From: an uncultured Novosphingobium sp.
GTDB lineage: Bacteria > Pseudomonadota > Alphaproteobacteria > Sphingomonadales > Sphingomonadaceae
Direction of reading: 5' to 3'
DNA: 45,221 nt
Assembly: GCA_946886365.1 (NCBI GenBank)
Contig: CAMPIM010000013.1
Coordinates: 1 to 45,221 of the forward strand
The notes below the pieces were generated by a model. That model made no database searches. It was given only the letters and a program-made list of their open reading frames with translations, and was not told the DNA's origin. Made by a program: the position numbers and the translations under genes. Shown here in pieces: positions 40,527 through 45,221 of the stretch. Position 1 is the first letter of the stretch; every line of letters begins with the position of its first letter.

Positions 40527-41069
40527 GTGACGAATAGCGAGGATTACAAAACCCTACTACACCACGCCCGCGCCGCTTTCAGAGAACGGGATACGCAAGA
40601 GGCCCGGCGGATTGTCGATCAGATGATCAGTCAATTCGGTTCCAATCAGGATTTGGAAACGCTATCGACGGCGATACGCAAATTTCTGAACTCCAACATG
40701 ACGCGGTCAATGAAATCGGGCGACTACCCTAACGCGATGCAATTTGCGGCCAGCCTGCTTGACGATCCGGAATTTGGTGAACAGGCCGCAGCAAACTTCC
40801 TTGGCTGCAGTCGCGCGCTATTCCCCTCCGATGAACGGAATGCCGCCTTCAGCACACACCGGAACCAGCTTCAATTATTCGACGCCTACTGGGAAGCGAT
40901 GGCCGAAATTCTGATCGACATGCCCTCGACGCCTGACACCATTGAAACCGGTTTTGCGATTCTGCAGCGCCTCCCTGGCCACGCCATCGCGCTTGCCGGG
41001 CTGGAGGCACACATTACGCAACTTCGCCCGGCAGCCGACATGTCCGCAACGCCTGATCCACGCGCCTAG
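40527..41069 (+). CDS. Small helical (TPR-like) protein upstream of kpsM
   Basis: 180 residues from GTG 40527. All-alpha, soluble, with repeats reminiscent of TPR: DYKTLLHHARAAFRERDTQEARRIVDQMI and SMKSGDYPNAMQFAASLL, later AILQRLPGHAIALAGLEAHI. No catalytic motif or signal peptide. It begins a tight unit with kpsM (three-base gap) and kpsT, and the N-terminal extension of the KpsM next door (residues 1-110) is also helical and charged. The two could interact at the cytoplasmic face of the exporter. Family not recognised. Confidence 0.65.
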   Translation: MTNSEDYKTLLHHARAAFRERDTQEARRIVDQMISQFGSNQDLETLSTAIRKFLNSNMTRSMKSGDYPNAMQFAASLLDDPEFGEQAAANFLGCSRALFPSDERNAAFSTHRNQLQLFDAYWEAMAEILIDMPSTPDTIETGFAILQRLPGHAIALAGLEAHITQLRPAADMSATPDPRA

Positions 41070-41072
41070 CCC

Positions 41073-42206
41073 ATGACCGAACCCAGCCAGGATGAAGATC
41101 GTATCACGGCGGCAGTCACGCGCCTGATGCAAGAGCTGCCAGGAGACGCCCACCTGGCGCAGCGGAAGGCAGCTTACGATGCCCTGCGCCGCAGCCTTGC
41201 CGAAGAACAGATCGATCCGTCGGATCGTTACGCTGCAAGATTGACGATCGAACGCGCGATCCAGCGCGTCGAATCTTCTTTCACTTCACCGCAGACCGCT
41301 GGAACGGCGGCCTCGGCGTGGGCTCTCATTGACCCTACTTCAGTCGATTACGTCCTGACGACCAAGCCTCGCCTTGAAGGCGCTTCCCGGTGCCTTTTTG
41401 ACATTCCGCCGGAAGAGGAAATGAAGCGCTGCTCGGGCTTTCTGTATCGGACCCGTGTTATCCTCAGCCTTTGGCTCCGCGCGATCAACCGCGAAGCCTC
41501 GCACGACCGGATCGGCTACGTCTGGCTGATCCTCGACCCTCTCGTGCATGTCATGATCATCTGCTTCGTATCGCTGTTTATTCACCCGCGCAGTATTTAT
41601 GACATGGCATCCTATCCATTCGGCGTTCTGGGTGCATGTTTCTGGCTGACCTTCCGAACCGCGGCAATCGGCGCCATGTTTGGTGGGGGTATTCTCCGGC
41701 CACAGCTGGAACACCCCATAATCCGCAGGTTCGATGTCATGGTCGCCCGCGCTGTTAACGCACCGATCATATACCTGGGCGTCGGCTCGTTCCTGATGGG
41801 ACTGGCCATGTGCCTCGGGCTGGCAACATGGCCCGTCAACTTGCCGGGCTTTATGGCCTGTTTCGTCACGGTGTGGCTGATGGGGTTGTCCTATGGGCTC
41901 GTAGCACATTCCCTGCTGCTGCTTTATCCAGGCTATCGCCGCATCAATGGCTTCGTGATCCGCCTGATCGCCATCATGTCAGGGCTGTTCTTTGTATCGG
42001 AGCAATTGCCTGAACCGATGAAAAGCGTGATGTTGCTGAATCCGCTGCTGCATCTCGTACAGTTGGCCCGCAGTTGCTGGTTTGCCGAGTATCACACCCG
42101 CGACGCAAGCGTGCTGTATGTCGCGTTTTGGCTCCTTGGCCTGGCGCTCATGGGGCTCGTAGGCTTCACCAATGACGAACGGCGGCCAGACACGGTGCGC
42201 GCATGA
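41073..42206 (+). CDS. kpsM: Capsule ABC transporter permease KpsM with long N-terminal extension
   Basis: 377 residues; KpsM is usually about 260. The C-terminal 265 residues are an ABC-2 permease: a cytoplasmic segment with HDRIGYVWLILDPLVHVMIICFVSLFI (as RxxLGYLWALLEPL), six membrane helices, and the RRINGFVIRLIAIMSGLFFVSEQLPEPM loop. The first 110 residues (MTEPSQDEDRITAAVTRLMQEL ... PQTAGTAASA) are a helical, charged extension with no known domain. KpsM is the membrane half of the exporter moving the lipid-linked chain to the periplasm. ATGA overlap with the KpsT homologue. The extension may compensate for the altered ATPase partner. Confidence 0.85.
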   Translation: MTEPSQDEDRITAAVTRLMQELPGDAHLAQRKAAYDALRRSLAEEQIDPSDRYAARLTIERAIQRVESSFTSPQTAGTAASAWALIDPTSVDYVLTTKPRLEGASRCLFDIPPEEEMKRCSGFLYRTRVILSLWLRAINREASHDRIGYVWLILDPLVHVMIICFVSLFIHPRSIYDMASYPFGVLGACFWLTFRTAAIGAMFGGGILRPQLEHPIIRRFDVMVARAVNAPIIYLGVGSFLMGLAMCLGLATWPVNLPGFMACFVTVWLMGLSYGLVAHSLLLLYPGYRRINGFVIRLIAIMSGLFFVSEQLPEPMKSVMLLNPLLHLVQLARSCWFAEYHTRDASVLYVAFWLLGLALMGLVGFTNDERRPDTVRA

Positions 42207-42925
42207 GAGATATCGAATTGCGCAACGTCGCGCTGACAATCGAGCAACGCGGCTCCATGACCGCCATTTTGGACAACGCGTCGCTGGTGGTTCCTCGCCA
42301 ACGCATGGCATTGGTTGGGTCCACCCGCGCCAACACCGTGGCCGTGCTGGATTTGCTCTGCCGGCGGCTCGTACCGCAGAAGGGGCAGATCATTTACCGC
42401 GGCCGGGTTTCCTGGCCGCTGGGCCACCCCGGACCTTTTTCGGTGGCGGTGACCGGCACTCAGGCCATCTCCCATTTCAGCATTCTCTACGGGATCGAAC
42501 GGGAACTTGCGGTAGCCTTCATGGTCGAGGAATTCCAGCGCCCCGACTTGCTCAACACGGCGATTTCCAACTGGCCGCGTTCTTTGCAGCATCAGTTCAT
42601 GCTGCTGATGGCCCTGATCCCGAGTTTCGACATCTACCTCATCGACGCCAATATCGTCTTTGAAGATGATCCCGCTTTCACCCGCCGCTTCCTTCAGCTT
42701 TTCAACACCCGCATCGCTGATCGCACCGCGCTGTTCACCGTCCGGCAGGCGCAGGTTATCCGCCAGATGTGCACTGCCGCGCTGGTAGTGGACAATGGGA
42801 GCATTCGATACACAGATGATGTGGAAGCGGCCATACGACTTGGCAATCGGCGCGTTCCGGACGTCGAAGATGTGCTTTCCATGAAGGCAGAAGAGCAGAT
42901 GGAGCAGGACGATTTCCTGCTATAG
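42203..42925 (+). CDS. kpsT: KpsT-like ABC subunit lacking all ATPase motifs (pseudo-ATPase)
   Basis: 240 residues, the normal KpsT length, uninterrupted. The scaffold aligns: RDIELRNVALTIEQRGSMTAILDNASLVVPRQRMALVG and SFDIYLIDANIVFEDDPAFTRRFLQLF. But the Walker A GRNGAGKST is GSTRANTVA (about 39-47; no lysine), the signature SSGM/LSGG region is SNWPRSLQ (about 122-129), Walker B ends IDA instead of IDE (A149), and the switch histidine is R181 in FTVRQAQVIRQ. Each loss alone would block ATP hydrolysis. The preserved frame and coupling to kpsM point to a retained non-catalytic role, or a partner ATPase elsewhere. Its stop overlaps the opposite KpsC-like stop in CTATAG. Confidence 0.8.
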   Translation: MRDIELRNVALTIEQRGSMTAILDNASLVVPRQRMALVGSTRANTVAVLDLLCRRLVPQKGQIIYRGRVSWPLGHPGPFSVAVTGTQAISHFSILYGIERELAVAFMVEEFQRPDLLNTAISNWPRSLQHQFMLLMALIPSFDIYLIDANIVFEDDPAFTRRFLQLFNTRIADRTALFTVRQAQVIRQMCTAALVVDNGSIRYTDDVEAAIRLGNRRVPDVEDVLSMKAEEQMEQDDFLL

Positions 42926-43912
42926 ACCGGGTGCTAGGCCTTGCCCCGCACCGATCACGCGGGGCATGCACGCGCCAATATGTTCCAGAACCACTTCAAC
43001 CTCACAGGGGCGTGAAGTGCGCGGATCCAGATAAACCGGATACCTTACCAGTGCGGCATGCACAAGTTGGTGAAGCGTGACCGGATGGCGGCGTGCGGGC
43101 GGAGCGACTTCGTCGTCGGTCAACCCCCAGCCTGCATAAAAGGGCATTCCGAAGCACCGTACGGGCTTTCCCCATAGTAGGCCCTCAAATCCCATCTGGG
43201 ATGTCACGGCATAAATCCTCTCTGCTCTCGAAAGGAGTCGGGCCGCGTGACAGCGCTCAGCGATCACCATGATCTGCGGATCGACTTGCAGCCTTGCCAT
43301 CTCGAAGTGCCCGAAGGCGGCATCCCGCAACGTATCTGGATGCACCTTTACAACGACGGTGCAGTCCGGATTTTCTTCGCGGGCGCAGGCAAGCATGTCT
43401 AAGAACGCAGCCGGTCCGCCGTTCCCGTAAAGGATGGAGGCATCTCCAGCGACCTGATCGACCACGAGTACGTACCGCGCTGGAAGACGGCCATCGTAAT
43501 CCCGATCACAGTTGTACTTCGATACGCCAAGCGCCCGCCAACGCTCTACCAGTTGCTGCGTCCGCGCCACCTGCGAGGGAGAAAGCGGTTCGGCAGCAAA
43601 TCCTTCGAGCAACGAGGGACAGGTCGCATCATAGTAGACGCCAGCGGTGTCCCGTACAAATGACAAAGCCGGATCGTGCCGCCCAACGGAACGCAGAAAA
43701 CCATCTTCAAGGATCACAAAGGCAGCGTGACGGTTGGCGGCAAGTCGTTGCGCTGTAAGCCCCGATGCCTTTCGCCCCCATCCGACCAGCGCTGCGCCTC
43801 GCCCCGTTTCTAGCCTGGCGGGTCGATAACGCAACGGCCCGCCCAACGCGGATGCAGCTGCCTTGTTACGGGATAGAGCCCAAGAGGTCGTCCGGAAAAC
43901 GGGGCTATGCAT
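42920..43912 (-). CDS. kpsC: Capsule polysaccharide protein KpsC, single module
   Basis: 330 residues. Strong KpsC motifs: VGWGRKASGLTAQRLAANRHAAFVILEDGFLRSVGRHDPALSFVRDTAGVYYDATCPSLLE, KYNCDRDYDGRLPARYVLVVDQVAGDASILYGNGG, VVKVHPDT, IYAVTSQMGFEGLLWGKPVRCFGMPFYAGWGLTDDE and YPVYLDPRTSRPCEVEVV. Each matches one of the two beta-Kdo transferase modules of KpsC (about 670 residues when whole). With only one module it may add one of the two alternating linkages; the second may come from 30498-31568. Cytoplasmic/inner-membrane face, acting after KpsS. Follows the nucleotidyltransferase gene by 18 bases. Confidence 0.85.
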   Translation of the reverse strand: MHSPVFRTTSWALSRNKAAASALGGPLRYRPARLETGRGAALVGWGRKASGLTAQRLAANRHAAFVILEDGFLRSVGRHDPALSFVRDTAGVYYDATCPSLLEGFAAEPLSPSQVARTQQLVERWRALGVSKYNCDRDYDGRLPARYVLVVDQVAGDASILYGNGGPAAFLDMLACAREENPDCTVVVKVHPDTLRDAAFGHFEMARLQVDPQIMVIAERCHAARLLSRAERIYAVTSQMGFEGLLWGKPVRCFGMPFYAGWGLTDDEVAPPARRHPVTLHQLVHAALVRYPVYLDPRTSRPCEVEVVLEHIGACMPRVIGAGQGLAPGL

Positions 43913-43930
43913 GACAGAGGCCAGTTGGGA

Positions 43931-45019
43931 CTATGCGCTCTTGCACATCGTGCGTTCTGCAAAATAGTCTTGGAGTACATACTGCGGGGTCTTTTTCGGC
44001 TTTGCCTCCGCAATCAGACGCGCCCGATTCAATTCCGGAACAGTGCCGATATCAATCCATGATTCCATCAAGGGAAACAGATTGACCTTAGCTCCCAGCG
44101 AAACAAGGTGCTGGATCAACGTGGGCATGTCGATCCGCACTCCGTATTCAAGTTTGCTGAAAACCCGAGGTGACAGGACATAAATCGCCGCGTTGATCGC
44201 ATGGGAAAAGGTTGGCTTTTCGCGCATCACGAAATTGCCGAAATCGTTGCTCTCGATAACGCCATAAGGCACGGTCACGGCATGACGCTTCACAGTTACA
44301 GTGACGTCGGCACCTGACTCGGTGTGATAATCGATCAGCCTGTGGAACTGCAAATCTGTATAAATGTCGCCGTTGACCACGAGAAGTGGCTTATCGATGT
44401 CTTGGCAGATCAGCGAAAGGCAACCGCCCGTTCCAAGTGGCTTGTCTTCGTGGACATACCGCACACGGGCGTTGAAGCGATGCCCGTCGCCGAAATGCTC
44501 CATTAGCGCGTCCTTGCAATAATGCACGGACATAAACAGGTCGGTCACACCACTTTCTACGAGATTATCCACAAGATGCTCGGCAATGGGCTTGTCGCCA
44601 ACCAGCAGCATCGGTTTCGGCTTATCCTTGGTAAGCTCGCCCAACCGTCGCCCGAACCCACCGGCCATGACTAGCCCCTGCACTTCAATGGGCTTTTCGC
44701 CAGCCTTGGGCTGAATGTCGATGCCCACAACATGACCTTCATCGTCCAGTTGTGGCACAAGCCCATGACGCGCGTCATGTCGTACATCATCGAACATCGG
44801 GCGCTTCACGTTTGTCTCCGCTTCGATGACGCGCAATGCGTCAGAAACGGTGAAGTTTTGGTCACCATGTTCCCAGACAAAGCGGCGCCAGCGATCACAA
44901 GTGCACTCGGCGATCATCCGCCCACTGTCATCGGTGATGATTACGTTTCGAAACGGTGTCGATATGAAAAAATGGGTCACCGCTTCACACGAAACGCTGC
45001 TTAGCATCACCCCGATCAT
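43931..45019 (-). CDS. ptmE: PtmE-type sugar-1-phosphate nucleotidyltransferase with N-terminal CBS-like region
   Basis: 362 residues. The C-terminal 240 residues form a nucleotidyltransferase: VQGLVMAGGFGRRLGELTKDKPKPMLLVGDKPIAEHLVDNL with the GGxGxRxxxxxxxxPKP loop, YVHEDKPLGTGGCL, LLVVNGDIYTDLQF and WIDIGTVPELNRA. The first 115 residues hold a degenerate CBS pair (TPFRNVIITDDSGRMIAE, HGLVPQLDDEGHVVGID). Campylobacter PtmE, with the same layout, makes GDP-glucosamine from glucosamine-1-phosphate and GTP for legionaminic acid. That use fits the leg genes nearby; a generic hexose-1-phosphate enzyme is the alternative. Starts near the right edge, followed by kpsC. Confidence 0.75.
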   Translation of the reverse strand: MIGVMLSSVSCEAVTHFFISTPFRNVIITDDSGRMIAECTCDRWRRFVWEHGDQNFTVSDALRVIEAETNVKRPMFDDVRHDARHGLVPQLDDEGHVVGIDIQPKAGEKPIEVQGLVMAGGFGRRLGELTKDKPKPMLLVGDKPIAEHLVDNLVESGVTDLFMSVHYCKDALMEHFGDGHRFNARVRYVHEDKPLGTGGCLSLICQDIDKPLLVVNGDIYTDLQFHRLIDYHTESGADVTVTVKRHAVTVPYGVIESNDFGNFVMREKPTFSHAINAAIYVLSPRVFSKLEYGVRIDMPTLIQHLVSLGAKVNLFPLMESWIDIGTVPELNRARLIAEAKPKKTPQYVLQDYFAERTMCKSA

Positions 45020-45221
45020 TAGCCCCTCATTCGCCCTGTACTTTAGAAAAATTCAATTGCACCTAGATGTTACGAAGATTCCACAATCAAGCCGCGTGAC
45101 CCCTCTTTAGATGCATCCACAGATATATCCACCTCAGAAATTCTCGCAACGCAAAACATGCCGAATGAATTATATCAATGCTATGGAAAATAGTTGCACC
45201 CGCATACGCACAGTGGTACGG
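45020..45221 (-). promoter_or_regulatory. AT-rich upstream region of the ptmE-kpsC unit
   Basis: About 200 bp to the window edge, clearly more AT-rich than the surrounding genes (TTATATCAATGCTATGGAAAA, TTAGAAAAATTCAATTG). It should contain the promoter of the ptmE-like gene. No gene or clear operator is visible. Confidence 0.35.

Noticed and set aside
42203..42925. KpsT as a simple pseudogene
   Set aside because: No stop, frameshift or length change and still coupled to kpsM, so retained as a coding gene with altered function.
1..45221. CRISPR arrays, rRNA genes, integrase or intact transposase genes
   Set aside because: None seen: no regularly spaced repeats, no rRNA sequence, and only a broken IS256-type transposase.

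Overview
The window is GC-rich and its genes read like those of an alphaproteobacterium, most likely a sphingomonad (Sphingobium/Novosphingobium type). This rests on the style of the TrbJ/L/F/G/I proteins, the ArdC-DUF2958-ParB block, the large MobA/MobL relaxase and the capsule proteins; no 16S or other taxonomic marker is present. It has two halves: about 18.1 kb of mobile-element DNA and about 27 kb of surface-polysaccharide genes.

Mobile half (1-18115). The minus strand at 1-2574 carries an ICE/plasmid maintenance block: a ParB-like gene cut by the window edge, DUF2958, ArdC and a small conserved protein. An XRE regulator is divergent from it. A truncated DUF2285 gene then abuts a truncated trbE within about 25 bp (3253-3279), which looks like a large internal deletion. 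Intact trbJ-L-F-G-I follow, then DUF2274 and a putative DNA-binding gene, ending near a tRNA-Gly (10294-10367). Beyond the tRNA is a second module: a KfrA-like protein, a long inverted repeat with mirrored start codons, a large relaxase with a decayed 3' end, and three consecutive genes. The third of these is a PolB-type 3'-5' exonuclease relative, and the first two look like degenerate versions of the same fold. The module ends at remnants of rfbD and rfbB (about 18115-18500), marking the junction to the capsule DNA.

Capsule half (18658-45221). A fatty-acid hydroxylase, a short-chain dehydrogenase and an LtaS-type sulfatase precede kpsS. Next is a scar made of a kpsC 3' end fused to an IS256-family fragment. 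A long plus-strand operon follows: kpsF, kpsD, two Gfo/Idh/MocA oxidoreductases, kpsE, a secreted protein, a single-module KpsC-like protein and a 965-aa putative glycosyltransferase. It converges at a REP-like hairpin on a minus-strand operon for a CMP-activated nonulosonic acid, best read as legionaminic acid: legI, legH, legG, legB, legC, legF. Divergent from that are a small helical protein, a KpsM permease with an N-terminal extension, and a KpsT homologue. A second single-module KpsC-like gene and a PtmE-type nucleotidyltransferase (GDP-sugar entry step) close the window.

Together the right half encodes an ABC-dependent (group 2-like) capsule: KpsF supplies arabinose-5-phosphate for Kdo, KpsS/KpsC-type enzymes build the Kdo linker, PtmE and Leg enzymes make the activated sugar, and KpsM/T/E/D export the chain. 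The most unusual points are a KpsT that has lost every ATPase motif yet remains an intact gene, and the tandem exonuclease-fold trio of the mobile module.
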